Assembly: GCA_013398015.1 (NCBI GenBank)
Contig: VZRR01007589.1
Span: 242,266 to 306,265, forward strand
DNA from: Oreocharis arfaki
Lineage: Eukaryota; Chordata; Aves; Passeriformes; Paramythiidae
Direction: 5' to 3'
Length of the DNA stretch: 64,000 nucleotides
The notes beneath the pieces were generated by a model. It was not told the DNA's origin, ran no database searches, and worked only from the letters and a program-made list of their open reading frames with translations. The translations under genes and the position numbers were made by a program. Below, piece by piece: positions 1 to 14,043 of the stretch (positions are counted from its first letter, which is position 1; the number at the start of each line of letters is the position of its first letter).

Positions 1-3000
1 TCAGGAAGCCTGAAGAGATGATACTGTGATAGCTGCTTGGCTCTCTCTTCAGTAGGTCCTTCAGGATGGCTGAACAAAGGCTTGTCACTAGGAAAATGAA
101 ACTTTTCAAGAGTTCTTGTTAGTAGAAAATTTGAGGTCAAAATTAAACATGAAACTGAAAAAAAATTACCTCTTAACTAACTGGACCTGCACCAACTCAA
201 TTTTTCTCCATACTGCATGTTGAAAAGTACCCCAAGAGTTAATGTACCTTTTTCAAAGCAACTATTTTAGGCAAAGTTTTAACACTTTTTCCTCATTCAG
301 TCTCCTAAAATATTCACCTGAAACTCCTTCTTCCAGTTAGTTATAGCTCCCTGCCTTGCAATTTGTTCAGTACATTTTTTTCCCTGCTAATTCTGTACTG
401 TCCCTCTGCTGAAATGTGAAAGACACCTATCAGCAGAAACAATTATTGTAGCTTTTCCCTCCAACTTCACAACATAATTGTCATTCTTTTGTTTTGTTTG
501 GGTGCTATGGAAACTCTAAATTGGCTTTTAATTAATAGCCAAGCTAGATACAGCTGAATAATGTTTAACTGGCATCCTAAATACCTTTAGGATTTGCGAA
601 CCACCACTAACCCACTTCAAACTGTGCTTGAGCATGCTAAAGATTATGCAGAGTTATTCAGAGAAAGGAAAGCTAAGAAGGGCAAAAGTTGCAGCCATAT
701 GCTTCCTGGGAACTTATCAAACAGAAACAAAGTCTACTAAAAAAAGCCAAGGTTATTCCTTTGCCCAGGCTAATCTGTTGTGCTCTGACAGATCGAAACT
801 TGAAGGTACAAACACAATTTTGGAATAGAGAACTGCCGCAAGCCATGAATTTGCAAAAGTGGAGCTGGCAAAGAGGGGAAGGTGAGTAGGCTGGGCTTAG
901 CTTTAGATGTGTGTTTTTAGACCACGTTCCTCACCTTCAGTTTCTTAAAAACTGTATCTGTAGCTGTGGAGTTTTTGCATAAAGGACATCGCTTCAAAGC
1001 TTTGCATAATTTATGTTCCTCTCCCTCTGATCTTTATGTTGGCTGCTTGCAAAGAAATCCATAATAAATTATCACTGGACTAACCAGGAAAAGGCAAGAA
1101 TGCCAATGCTAAATCTTGACATTTACAGTATCTCCTATATTTCATCCTTATATTCAGTGATCTCAAATAATTTCGAGCATTTTCATACAGACCACCTACA
1201 GAAGTGTCCCCACAAAGCAATTATGGAAATACTTATGCATCCAGAAGCTGTTAACTTCTGTTCAGGGTACTGGATCCAGACTTCCAGAAAAATTCATCTG
1301 CATAAGCCTGTTCTCTCCTGCCTTTTTACTTCAGAAGCCGTCAGACAGAGGTAAACAGGTAAAGTGAGGGCTCTCGTGTTTTGGCCACGTGACGAGCACT
1401 CGACCTGTTATGCGATATGTTTGAGTAGAGGTACCTGACCAGTTTGATAGAAGCAGCTTAGTCAGCTTTGTTTAAAGAGCTTCTTATGGCTAATGGCAAT
1501 GAAAATGCTGTGCAGCAAGAGCACAAAGTTACACAACCCCATGTTACTTGTTTTGAAGAAGCAAAATTCAGTACTTCTGAATAGCGTTTGTCATAGGCAA
1601 ATGCCCTCTGTTTGTACAGTTACTCAGACAAAGCAAACTGAATTTGCAAGAGAAATTTATGAGAGCTCTAGTCCCATTTTAAAAATCTCAGTGGATGACT
1701 AGAAACTCTTTGCATGTGGGAACCTCTCCTTCTAAGTTGTGCATGGCCATATGATGGCTCAGCAGCACAATGAACGACCAAGAACTCCAGTTCACACACT
1801 TCCTGTGTCCTCTTTTCTTCAACCATATAGCTTCCCTATCACCTTTAACTCTAGCCCAGTATCTCAAACATGTTTTGGTTCACAGAACTCTTGGGAACTT
1901 GAAAGAGTCTGGGCAGTGTTTGTGGAGTCCAATGTAGTATACAAAAAACCAGAGGGTTTGATCATGCCTTGGAAAGTCATTCTGACGACTGCAGAAATTT
2001 CTTTTTAACCTTCATGGAAAGGGAAATCAGACCTATTAACTTTTATGAAATGATCAGAATTTCTTTGATGGTAGCACTTCAGAAGTGTTTGTTGTTATCA
2101 AAGAATTTGAATAGCCAGTTGATATCTTGTACTTTCTACACTATTTTAAATGCTTTCATCACATAGGTCAGGTTAATCTGCCAGTGAATGATTATTAATA
2201 TAACTTGATGTCATCTTTTGGGCTGTGAATTTTGATTTCATGACGTGCTAATTTCCCTGGAATTACTTTCAATTTAAACTGGTGAAAAAGGAAAGCAGAA
2301 TGAGTCAAAAGTTTTTATGAATCAAAGATATTTTCTTTGATTTTGATGGGACATGCTTATATATTCATAGGCAGAATTGGTTGTGCAGCAATCATCTGGC
2401 ATTTTGCAGCTCTCACACTACCTGAATACAGAAAATGAGAAAGAAGTTCTGAAACTCAAATAGGTCTCATTGCTAAGTGATGCATGAACACTCTCGTGTG
2501 CACAGCCTGCAGCACCTAGGAGATATGAAAAATTAAGAATGGCATAAAATTAACACAGAGCTTGCTGTTCCTGTATCTCTTAGGATGTAATTTAATGATT
2601 AATTCTCCTGAGAATAGACTGTGTCAACTGATCAATGCAAATGAAAGCTGTGGAGTGGCTAATACCTGCAGTGATGGTTTGAAAAGTGGATGGAGCTAGA
2701 AAGTCTTAAGCACCAGAAGTAAAACCTGTACTACATTAAAAGACTCTTTTTGCTTCACTCAAAGGAAGTCTAGTGTGCCTGTGGAAAACCAGAAACACAT
2801 TCACTGCACATGGGTATCCTGTGTAACCCAGGTTAAGTCAATTAGGGTGTGATGGGACACCAAAGCATGTTTGAGTATGCTCCTATGTCTTCTGTAAACG
2901 GTCTTATCCATTTTTTCCTGTGGAAATATAATTTTCTGTACCTTTCCCTGTATATCTTCTCTCTACCTTGTTTCTGAGAGCCTGGGATTGTCAATTTGAA

Positions 3001-3277
3001 CTTAAAGCAGGATATCATAAGGATCTTGGTATCTAAATATCTTTCACTGATACGTTGAGAGCCACACAGCAAGTAACTCAACTTACCTGTGTAAAAATAT
3101 CTGCATGTTGTTTTGTGTTTGTACTGCAGTGATGTTTAAAGAATTTCTTCTACAGTAAACTTTCATATACAATGTCATCATGATGCATATTGACTTGAAA
3201 TCCTAAAAAATTAGCATTGTTTTGGCCCTCATTTAATAAAAAACTCAAACAACCAAAGCCAAACAAAATAACGGAAG
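1..3277. other. Unique AT-rich non-coding sequence, no gene seen
   Basis: I see no repeat, RNA gene or credible exon here. Open frames are all under 90 codons, have no recognisable domain, and overlap one another in different frames as expected by chance. The sequence is AT-rich with few CpG dinucleotides. A distal non-coding role cannot be excluded from sequence alone. Confidence 0.6.
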
Positions 3278-3505
3278 GTTCAAATGTGACATTAGGAAGC
3301 ATTTCTTTACTAAGAGGGTGGACAAACACTGGAACAAACTTCCTGGAGAGGTGATAGATCCCCAAGCCTGTCAGCCATTAAGAAGCATTTGAACAATGGC
3401 AATAATAATGTACTTTTATTTTTGATCAGCCATGAAGTGGTCTGGCAGTTGGATCAGATGACTGTTGTAGGTCTCTTGTAACTGGAACTATTCTATTCCA
3501 TCCTA
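3278..3505 (+). mobile_element. CR1 LINE fragment, 3' end
   Basis: This is the terminal part of a CR1 non-LTR retrotransposon in sense orientation. It carries the familiar 3' block in order: a segment with GAGGGTGGACAAACACTGGAA, then CCAAGCCTGTCAGCC, then CTGAAGTGG-like text, GTTGGATCAGATGA and GTAGGTCTCTTGTAACT. It ends in the repeated ATTCTATTCC tail (3490-3500). Only the 3' untranslated region is present, so the copy is 5'-truncated, as most CR1 insertions are because of incomplete target-primed reverse transcription. Scattered substitutions suggest an old insertion. The tail differs from that of the copies at 18.3 and 41.0 kb, so it belongs to another subfamily. It has no coding capacity. 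Confidence 0.88.
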
Positions 3506-4116
3506 TTTTATAAATGTCATGCAAGGTCACCTTCTGACATTTTGCCCCCAACTGTTGGTCTTAAGTTGATCTGAGAGCTCTTGGTGAATCTTCATTAGGA
3601 AATTTTCTTGATTGATATTGCATTATTGGTCACTGTTGCTCTTGTCCTTAATTAGTTTGTCTCTGTCCCTTGACCTTACTCTGCAGCTGCAGCTGCCTAT
3701 GTCTCTATCCACTGTTTTCTGTTTTTCTTCTGTGATCTTTATAGTTTTAAATTTCATTGATCAACATTTCACGATTTTCCATTTATTTCCCTACATTTCT
3801 TTCATGGAACATTACTTGCATAAGTTTTCAAACGACTCTATGGATTAAAATCTCTCTTGGATGAAGATTGGCAGTAAACCATACTCATTCAGAAAGTCTT
3901 ATTATATATTATCAGCTTATAACAACACTTTTTTTTCTGAAAAAGTCTTCCTTGCTTTTAGACCTTTAACAAAAACTGCATTCCTTATTTTTTATGCTTA
4001 GAAGAATGAGGGTGAATTTAAAATGAACTGTAAAGATGAAAAATAATTAAGAGCAGAAAATGTACAAGACTTTTTGACTGAGAGTATATGCTAACAAGGG
4101 CAAAAAGTAGAGGACA

Positions 4117-4148
4117 ATATGGTGTGGTATAGTGTGGTGTGGTATATA
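4117..4148. repeat. Short GT-rich imperfect tandem repeat
   Basis: Imperfect reiterations of TGGTGTGGTAT over about 30 bp. It is too short and irregular to name a locus. Confidence 0.4.
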
Positions 4149-6643
4149 ACTATCTCATGAAAAACCTGTTCTGCTGAGAAATGGCATCCTGTTGATGTTA
4201 GCTTTGTCATAAATACTGAGATTTCTCCTAAATTGGGCAACCTACTGAGAAAGCAGAAAGGATTGCCTGATGCAGATTTGCATCTTCTTGCTACAAGAAC
4301 ATTGTGCAACCGTCATAAGCATTCAGATGCCATTTATGATGGAATTCTCAGAGCAAACCAAAATATACCACCTTGAGCTCAGTGACCTCATCAACTGTAA
4401 GCTGAAGGCTTGTTTGATTTTTATATTTGGATACACATATAAATAGAGATAAAACTCCCTGACCTCATGGGATGGACAGCACCACAGCAGCACTATATGG
4501 TCCTTTGTGAACTTGGTTATTTTCTTCAACAGATGAAGACCAGAAAGTGATTTTAAACACATCTAAGCTTTTTTCAAAGCTACCTTAGCAATATAATCTA
4601 TGTTGGAATAACCTCTGGCACATGTGATTATTGCTGTTGGACGGGTCACTTAAGCACTTAACAAAAATCTGCATCCAATAAATCAACCCAATGCTTCCTA
4701 ACAGCTGCAAAGCAAATGGTGAGGCTAGTTTTGGCAAAAATTACAGGACAGGAAATCATAAAGAGCTGGTCTGATGCTCACAGCTGTTGCATCTGCTTCT
4801 GAAACTCTTTCCAAGAATTATTGTATTAGGAAGAACAGCAAAGTTTATACTACTTTTTCTTCTCGCTCCAATCAAATTCCTAGTTTAAATTATACAAAAG
4901 TTGTTTCAGTTTAACAGTTACTTAAATAAGAAGCATAGATTGTGTTAGGTATTGTAGAGTCAATCAGCAACAAATGGCTCTTGTAAAAGTTTATTGTTGA
5001 GCCAAAATCTGGTTACTTTGAGCGAAAAGCCCATTGTTTTGTGTCAAGGCTGATGAATCGTATGCATAGACTGAAAATAACCATATATGCACAGGTGGAG
5101 GCAGTTTCTGGAAAAACTCTGGTTGTAGGGAACTAGTCAAGACCACAGATCAAGGATTGTGGAGACATATGTCAGTTCTTAAATTTACATGATTGGTGTT
5201 TTGGTCTTGATGTGACTGCCAAACAGTGCATGAATTTGAGGAGTCTGCTGCCATTTTAAACAAGCTAGGACAAACGGGGCTCAGCATCTTTGTGATAACC
5301 TGGAATGATGCCTAGAGATTTGACCCAGCCAGCATTCTCCCAACTACGTGATTTCATTAACTTCTCTATCTGATTGATGTTGATGAATGTTGTGGGTTTG
5401 GACCTCATACACTGTAAGTCACATCAAAGACTGGAAGGAAAAGAGAACCTGACAGTAGCTGGCTTGGTTCTGTCTTAGATGTCCTAGTGGTGCTCTTGTG
5501 GAAAAAAGAGGCTTCCGAAATTGCGATGTCGCCCTGGATAAAGTGCAAAAAAACAAGCACCATTTTTTGGAAGTGTATCCAAGGCAATATCTAAAGATCT
5601 GAGCATTTGTAACAGATTTGATGACATTTGGCACAGTGAGCCAGTGAGCCAACCTGGATTTCAAAGCATTGTGCTAAGACTGTCCTAGACAACAAACTTT
5701 TGTTCAGTTTTGAGACAGAGAGTTCTGTGCTGGTATATTTAGAACTTTTCCAGTAAAATAATAGCCCAACAGAATTTAAAATGAAAATTCAGTTCCTTAT
5801 GTGAAGACTCAGAAATTACTGTGGATTGTTTTCTTGCACCAAAATCCAGTTTGAGAGTGTTCAAAATCCTTTCTATATTCTTTTGTTTTCCAGTAAAACT
5901 GTTTTGAGTCCATGTTGTCTCTTACACAATACTATCAAGGCTTTTTGAGGCTCCAGCTCAGCAGATATTTTTGATTATTTCAGCAAGCCATATCAGCCAC
6001 CTCAAGTAATGCTTGTAAACCACATTCAGCTATGAAATTCTTTTCACTTCCCTCGTTTCAGTTACTGCCAGTAAGTAAAAATCTGCATATGTGAGAATTT
6101 TTTTTCAAGGAGGGTCTATTAAAGCATAGATAGTTTATGTTTTTGGGAGCTAATTGTGTAAGTTTACATTACTGGAAAGCATATACCCAAACACTCCCTC
6201 CAGCATAAATTGTAGTGAGATCTTACCAGTTTATTGCACCAGAAAAGTTGAATTTGCATGTACAGATTTTTATTATATTTACTTACATCATGTTACTAAA
6301 TACCTTATTCAGCCACAAGAAGATAAAGGCCAGTTTTTGAGAAGCCATCAATGTCCGTGGAATTTTCCCATATTGTCATTGGCTGTTACTTTGTTGGCCA
6401 AGTTTCCCTCAGCTTCAAAATAAACAAAACAAGTTCTCATATTGCACAGAGAAGTTGTGGCCACTGAAAAATAATGTTTATATGAATACAGTGAAAATGC
6501 TCATGCCAAAAACTTTTTTCAGACTTCCTGCTTTGGCTGCTTGTACAGTGTTGGATGTGTTACATTTGTGATCTCATAGCACCGAAAAACGTGTTAGATG
6601 CTTTCCAAAATGCTTCAGTTCACAGTCATTCTGACTCCAAGAC

Positions 6644-6658
6644 AAAAAAAAAAAAAAA
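6644..6658 (+). repeat. Poly(A) tract, A15
   Basis: An uninterrupted run of 15 A. I see no recognisable retroelement body immediately upstream, so it is best treated as a simple homopolymer rather than a retrotransposed tail. Confidence 0.85.
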
Positions 6659-9600
6659 GGTTCAGATATTTACACCTGAGGATTTGAAATAATTCTGCAT
6701 TGCTGTATAAGGACCCAGTTGGTAGAACGAAGTGATGGCGTATAAATGGATTGGTTTTATATAAAAATTTTCTTAGATGATACTATTACAAAGATATAAA
6801 CTCAAGAGCCAAATGTAGTTTGAAAAATACAAGATAAATGTTTGTTTCTTTAAAGATTTGTCTTTGAATATGTGGGCTTTAGTGATTGTTTTTAAATACC
6901 AGGGTGTTTGAGATTATTAAGAGAGGATCAAACAAAATATTTAGCCTGACTTGCATTTCCCCAACTATTTAATGCAGGAGTTCCAGTGTTAACCCATTTT
7001 TGCCCTCTGTATTTTGTGATCAAGGGTGATGTTATTGAGGAAGAGGTAGATTATTTGGTCAAGTGCATCTGTGATGATCAGAAATGTTTTCCAACAAAAT
7101 TTGCAGTAATACCTAAAATACGCACTAATTATTGTCCTCTTGTTCTGCAATGCTCCAGCACATCCTTGTGTATATTTATAACATTGCTATAGCTTCCTTC
7201 TTTTATCTGAATATTCATTGTTATCTATTGAAAGGCACAAGATCAATGGAGCTGCCTCTTGAGAGGCTTCAATTCATTGTAGGAGAGCTGCCTGGCCTAT
7301 TCTATGTCATTCATCAGAGGCACAGGAGGGATTAATCCTAACTAGCTGTAGACATCCCTACTAATAGGTATAGCTGAGTTTGTGTCTCTAGTGTGTTCAT
7401 AACGACTGGAGGGAAATGGAAACCTGTGGTGTGCATCAGCTGGTCCATTCTAGGCATCTACTCAAGATAAAATCCATCAGAGAAACACTAGGCATCCTAA
7501 TTTCTTCACTGATTATGAGGAGAGTGTAAGGCCTCTACATATCTGAATTCAAGATACTGGCATTCACTCAGATGATTTATTAGTCCCTTGGTGCATGTTG
7601 TCAGCCCATAATTTGTTCTGCTGCTTAGGGCAGAGCAAAGTGGTACTCAGGATGAACATCTTCAGCAGATGGGCAGATGTCCCACACAGCATAAAACACT
7701 GGTCTCTCAGAGCCACAGATGAACTGGGTTTGACTGACAAGGAAGGCTGAGAGAAGGGTTTAGGCTGGAGAAGTGTTAAAGCAAAAGATGCCAATGTCAT
7801 TTCTTGCTGTATGTGTGAGCAAACTGTCAGCTAGCCATACTTTTTGCTTGGCTTTGGATGTTCTTCAGTATCCCAAAATAAGGATAATCATAATTTTCAG
7901 AGCGCTGTGGATTTCCATTACCTTGTCTGGCATATCCAATTAGCATTTAGGTAAAAGCAGACGGACATTTTGAAATATGCCAAGCACCTAAAGCTTCTTC
8001 ACATTTCAATGGTTCTTGTTAGCCAGAGTCTCTAATAGCCAGGCAAAGAAGAGATCTAAGGACTAACTTCAGGCAGAAGACAGAGCCTGGGCCACGAGAA
8101 TCTGTAACATTTCTAAACTAATATAGCTATCTAGGGTGAGAGATATTAAGTGACCATAACCAGAACTAATGCAGAAATCCAGGGCTTTCAGAGGGACTTG
8201 GTCAGCTTTCTGGCCTTTTGGCAATGGAAACTCTTATCCACATATTTCAGCATAAATGTCTCTAAGACCAGGACTAAGAATCTGCAAGACCTGTGACCGT
8301 GGAACTCTAAAGGCTAACACACCTGTAATATCCTATGGTAACATTAAAAAAAATTAATAAAATCTAACATTAACCTGAAGTTTGACAAAAAAGAATTCAA
8401 GAGCTTTCCTGGACTAACATGAAACTTTAAAAATGCAAATTATTTACAGCTGAATTTTGTAGACCTCTTGTTTTCCACAGAACCTAGAACACAATCTGGC
8501 ACCTGTCTAGAATACAGGTTTACTTAACAGTTTAGAAGTGTCTCAATGCATCCCTCATAAGCCTTGATATAATAAAGATTGCATAATAAATATGCATTTT
8601 ATGAGGGGTTTGTATGAGCTGATAAGAGAATTTTTTAATCCTATCTTACCAGTGTCCTAGCCACAGTGAGTAAAATGTGCTTTAACATGGCCTCCGGAAG
8701 GTGTCTATTTGTGGTTCATTAATAAGGGCTGTTTTCCAAAGAGCTATCTGTTATATAATTACAAAGAACTCTGAAAAATGACCTCCCAGTTTCTGTGGTG
8801 GGGTTGTTCAATGTTTCCTGATGGCATGAGAACAGATGAAACATCTGTGCAGTCCTAGGTTCTCGCCTAATTAGGCAGCTCTTGTGTATTTGCTTTTTCT
8901 TAAACCATGCAAACACATTTTGCAATTTCATTATCTCATTTATAATCTATTGGGTGATAAGATGCAAATTACTGTAGCTAACCCTTTTTCTTTCTGCAGA
9001 TAGATAGTATTTCTCCTTTTACGTGTCTGTGAGTGACATGCTGGGTGTTTTCTGGGGGACCTCAGGATGTAAGTGTGCCTGATATATCATTAAGGGGAAT
9101 AATATGCAGCAGGACCAGCAACTGAGAGAAAAAACTTCTATTTTTTGAAATTTGCATCACATCTGAGAAAAGAAGGAGGCATGACAGCCCTTAGGCTGGG
9201 CAGGAGCCTGCTCAGTAGACTTGGTCAGCAGGGTGCATCCTACTGATCTTCACTGGCATAAAGCACTCCACTGTCTGTGTGACTCTAAGCAAGGTGGTGG
9301 ATTCCTTCACCACTGTGTGAAATATAAATGCCAATATATAATCACCCTGCCTGGTCTGAAAGGGTAGTTCTGTTTATAATGGGCTTTGAGCTTCCAGAAC
9401 ACAAGGTGCCCCAGCAAACACAAAATATATGATGGCTCTGAGGTTGAATTATATTTCAGGCTGGGTAAGGGAAAGAACCCTGCTGTAGAACACGTAGTGC
9501 TTCCAAAGACTCATTTCTATGTGTGTTTTCCAGGAGTATTTATTGCTTTAAAATGCCTTGGACAGGTGTAAGAAACAAAGAGGTGACCAGGTCTTGTGTT

Positions 9601-12600
9601 TCTGCTAGTAGGTGATTGGATTATCCAAAGAGGAGAAAGCCTATCTTCTTCCTCCTAGCTTTCCTCCAGTTTCACAGTGTAGTTCTTAGGAATGGAAAAT
9701 CAACAAAAATACCACCACATTGTGTTTTCTTTTTCAGCTCTGTAAAACAAATCCTTAGTAATAGACTCTTTTCAGGTCATCTCATAACATGTACTGCACT
9801 GCTCCGTAGTAAACATTATTAAATAGGATTGCAAGCTGTGTTCTGAGTAATTACTGCATGAGTAGGAAAGGAGGAATTTTTTTTAAACCTTCATATATAA
9901 ATTTATGTATAGGGGTTTAATAGATATTTCAATAAATAATGAATTATTACAGAGTTTATCAGGTCATTACTTGGCCAATTTCATGTATTTATGTACCTGA
10001 TGCATTTGTAACCATTTGGGACATGTGCAGCATAGACCTGTTGCATGCTTTTCACATCCATTAATTGTTATAAATAATTTTTAATTTTAATATTTTAATG
10101 ATGTGTGGGTTTTAGCATATGAAAAATAGTCATTTCAGGTTTCTTAAAAGGAAAGAATAATTTAGTTATTGTTTTTATGTTCAATATGTTCAGCATCTAA
10201 TTTAATTTTTAGCTTCTCTTGGTTTGTAACATGATCTTTTCCTGACAGCTTTCCTTTGACAGTGCCAATACTTGCCGTTGCTTGTTCATGTATGAATACT
10301 ATTTGATAAGTCTCTGTATTCCTATGCTGTCATTATTCTGCAGTAAAATAAACCACCACCCTTTTCAGACATGGGTAGAATCAGGTCAGAGCTTTTCTTT
10401 TCACATGAAGATAAAGTAAACTGCTGAAGGACAGTATCGCTGTGTTTTGGGAGCTTTGTGAACTGAGCTGATGAGGAAGCAATTAAAGACAGGAAAAAAC
10501 AGTCCCAAAGAATCTATCTCATACAAATTACAGGAATCAGAAAAGCTTTTCCAACGCAGGAGCCTGATCTAAAAGCTCTGAGCAGTGAGGAGTGAAAAAG
10601 CTGTATTTGCGAGCAGTGCACAGAATGGAATAGTGTGAACAGGCATCAGATCCTGGAGCTTGGAAACTGTAGTTCACCTCTATTGTGTACTAAGTGTTTT
10701 GGGGAGCTAGATGTCCAAGTCCTTCCAGATTGATTCACAGCATCTGAACAATACAGAAGAATTCTACTATGATTGCAAAACATTAAATATTTCTTACTTA
10801 CATTTCCTTTAGGGATTAAAGGCCATCTCTGCACCCTTCCTGACTGAGACAGAAGGCACAGGTTTAAAAAGAAAGTTTAATTCCTTGCACACTGGGAGTA
10901 AATAGGAAGGGATAGATCTTCTTATTAAGGACTACAAGTATTTCTTCAATCTGACATTTAGGGACTCACTTATGATTTGCTGTGAGTCAAAGTCAGGCAG
11001 CTGCCTCTGAAGGTGCCTATTGCCCAACCTGTTCCCAGGCTCAGGCAGACTCTCACCACCAGCACTGCTGCTGCTGAGGATGTCACATGTCTTGTGAAAG
11101 GTTTGCATGGCCCTCCACAGCCACACAGGGAGGCTAATGCAGCACTGGCCAGCACACTGGGTAGGATTTTACTTGGAAGACTGAAAGATGGAGCAGGGGG
11201 TGATAGAAATGTTTTTTTAGCAATTTTTGGTGTGGCTAAGCCGTCTGTAGGAGTCCATTTTGCCTTAAACAGCTTCCACAGGGTTGTAAATTCTTGCAGC
11301 TTCCATGGTAAAGATAAAGGAACTGCCAGTGTAATGGAATATTACGAAAATACAGTAGATGCCTCTCTTCCCTTCCTCCTCCACAGGTGACTGTGGATTA
11401 AACAGTAGTGAAAAGATGTTCATGGGCACAGGAGCTAAACTGACCTATTAATAGCATTCCCCATATGCTTTTCATTCTTGCCAGTACCCTCACCTACACT
11501 ATTCCTGGCTATGACACAAGGGCTATTTCCAAGGGGCTGCCTGGATACAGCCACCCAATGTTGGAAGCTCTGACAGGGCACTCTGTGGGCACAAGCTAGT
11601 TCAGCCCTGTGGGTCTCAGGGCCAAAGAAAGACCCTGGGCACATTCAATTTGCTCATACATGCGCACACTCTGTGCTTAACTGGTGCATTAGTGAGTCAG
11701 GTCCCTCTGTAACCTCTCGAGATGGGGAGGATGGAACTCAAGATGGGGAGGACGGTCACCCTGGCTCTCCCAGCCCCAGGTGGCTTTGGCAATGGGGGTG
11801 CTATGGACAGCTGCATAAGTGGGATCCTTGCCTTCCTCTTTATTCTCTCATTAGGAACTCCTGTTCTTGTCAGTCCCACTGTCAAGACGTGATTGTGTAC
11901 GAGTAATGAAAGCAGTGAACAAAGATCCTGATCATCACCAAATTAGCACAGATCAATGAAAAGGTGATGAGCAAAATGTTTTGTGAAAGATGATATTGAG
12001 TGCATTAATCTTGTTAAAGGGGAAATTAGATACAAATTGTTGGAAAGCAGTGCAAAACCAGACATGCAAGAAATAATTCCTGGAAGAAGCTGGGGGAAGT
12101 CAAGGGGCAAAATGCCACACTGTGGTACACAGAAAGGAATGCAGCTGTGGCATCGATGGAGCACTACATGACAGCACAGGGTGGCTCCAGACAGAGAGGA
12201 TGGAGGTGGAGAATGCTGCAGCTACTGCTGTCCCCTCCAGCAGAAGCACAATATGGGTAGAAGAGGCAGATCACCATGACAGGACCAGATTGCTTCAGTT
12301 CATGATTTCATCAGGGCCTTGGTACATGGACAGACCCCTAGGCATCTCCATTTTCAAGATTTGTAAAAGCACAAAAATATGAAGTAGATTGATGTCTAGA
12401 GGTGAACAGCACTAAGTATTCTTACAGCGTTTAGTGTGAGGATCTCAATACCATGAAAACTCATCACCATTCAGAAAAGCAAGGTGGTTTTTTTACCCTC
12501 AGATTTTTGCTTGAACAGACAAATAGCAAAATCTAAAGATTGATCAGATAGCAAAATCTAAAACCCATTAACTCAGTACAGCATCACAAATAAGCACCTA

Positions 12601-13992
12601 TTTACAATCCCAGTCCAACAAGTCATTTTTCAGCTTGTTTTAAAGTTTTCCTTCTTCTTATACACATGATATTGGCAAATAAACTTGATAAGATACTAAG
12701 AAATCAAGCCTATTTGATACAGGATACCCTATACATGCTAAATACTCTTCATTGCAAATTATCTCTACTTTATAAGATTACTTACAACCATAATTTTCCA
12801 TTGCAATTTGTGCATTTGGCCTGCCTATGGGATCCCTTATCTGGGGCCAGTCTGGGAATCTTGTATTCCCAGGTTGGCAAGACCCATTAAGTCAGTGAAG
12901 CCCAAGCCCAACGTTATTTCATTTAAAGGATGAAGTTCTCTCTATCTGTTACAGGAGTCCTTGGTAGCTAGCTTACACTAGATTCTAAATTTACAGATAT
13001 CTAGACTCATCTGTACTTCCTTCCAATCTCTTGGTTTTTCCTCCTAATGATTCCCCATTCCTCCCAGATGAGTTCCACTCTCTCAGTTGAAACAGCTTCA
13101 CCAGCATCTGGATGTTTCTGACATCTGGAAATTGGCAAAAAAAGTAGAGTTTTTAAAAAAGGACACGTAGTTGCCTCTTATATTTTAAGTTATTGCCAGC
13201 TCTGAAGGCCTTTTTTCAATATAATCAGAGATGGAGAAATTTATACTGCATGTAATTAACTGGGTTTGTTTTATGTAACTAAGGATAGGCACCTGGAAAA
13301 AAGTTCATTAGCAGTGATTCTGAATCCAAAGAAATGGGCCCATCTAGTGCACAGAATTTAATTTACCCAGGAAAAGCACAGGTAGACATGGAATGACATG
13401 TGATGTAAAATATTGAGAAAAACATTCTGAGTTAAGGGGTAATATAATAGCAAAAAAAATCAGGCAAACAAAATACTTCATCCACACAAAATACATTGCT
13501 TCAAATTAATAGCATAGTAGCAGACATAGACAACAATGAGCAAAGGCATGTATTTGTCTTTGTCATAATTGTGCACTGAATACTAAATTGACTCAAAACC
13601 CAAAACAAGTCAGGGACGTAGAAAGCCTGTGTCTAAGTCATCAGTGCAGGAGTGCTGGTGTAGAGCGAGAGTAATATAGTTAGAACCAGGGACAATGGTT
13701 AAATCAATTGTCCCAAGATGCTGCAGTTCTCATAAAGAAAATAATTTATTACTCTTGTGTGGGTCTCTGAGTAAAGACAAAGAAATGCAGTGGAGTTGTA
13801 AGTGAAGAAGCTTTGATGCAGCAAAACCGTAGCCTGCTCCTGTATCATTAACCATAAAAAGAATTATAAACTCTCCCAAATATTGAAAGATAATGAAAGA
13901 AATGGTGTCTGATTCCCTTTTTGTTTTTCCTGTTCAGTTCTGATCATATTCACATTTACTTTACATATAAACAACGATAACATCAAGATCTT

Positions 13993-14043
13993 AAAAATGG
14001 AGGTAAGGCAGGCCATAGACAGTCCTGCCTCACCTCCATTTTT
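13993..14043 (-). other. Perfect-stem hairpin (inverted repeat, 20-bp arms, 11-nt loop)
   Basis: The arms are 13993-14012 and 14024-14043, separated by 11 nt. Nineteen of 20 positions are Watson-Crick. The remaining position is an A-C mismatch if the plus strand is transcribed but a G-U wobble if the minus strand is, so a minus-strand transcript would form an unbroken 20-bp stem. Pairing weakens quickly outside the arms, making it short for a typical pre-microRNA. It could be a small-RNA precursor, the remains of a palindromic element, or a template-switch duplication. No neighbouring gene hints at a role. Confidence 0.7.

Noticed and set aside
6644..6658. A15 tract as the tail of a processed pseudogene
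   Set aside because: Nothing upstream resembles a transcript and no target duplication was seen.
11013..11390. 125-codon plus frame as a possible exon
   Set aside because: No recognisable domain or convincing splice sites, and two minus-strand frames overlap its start.
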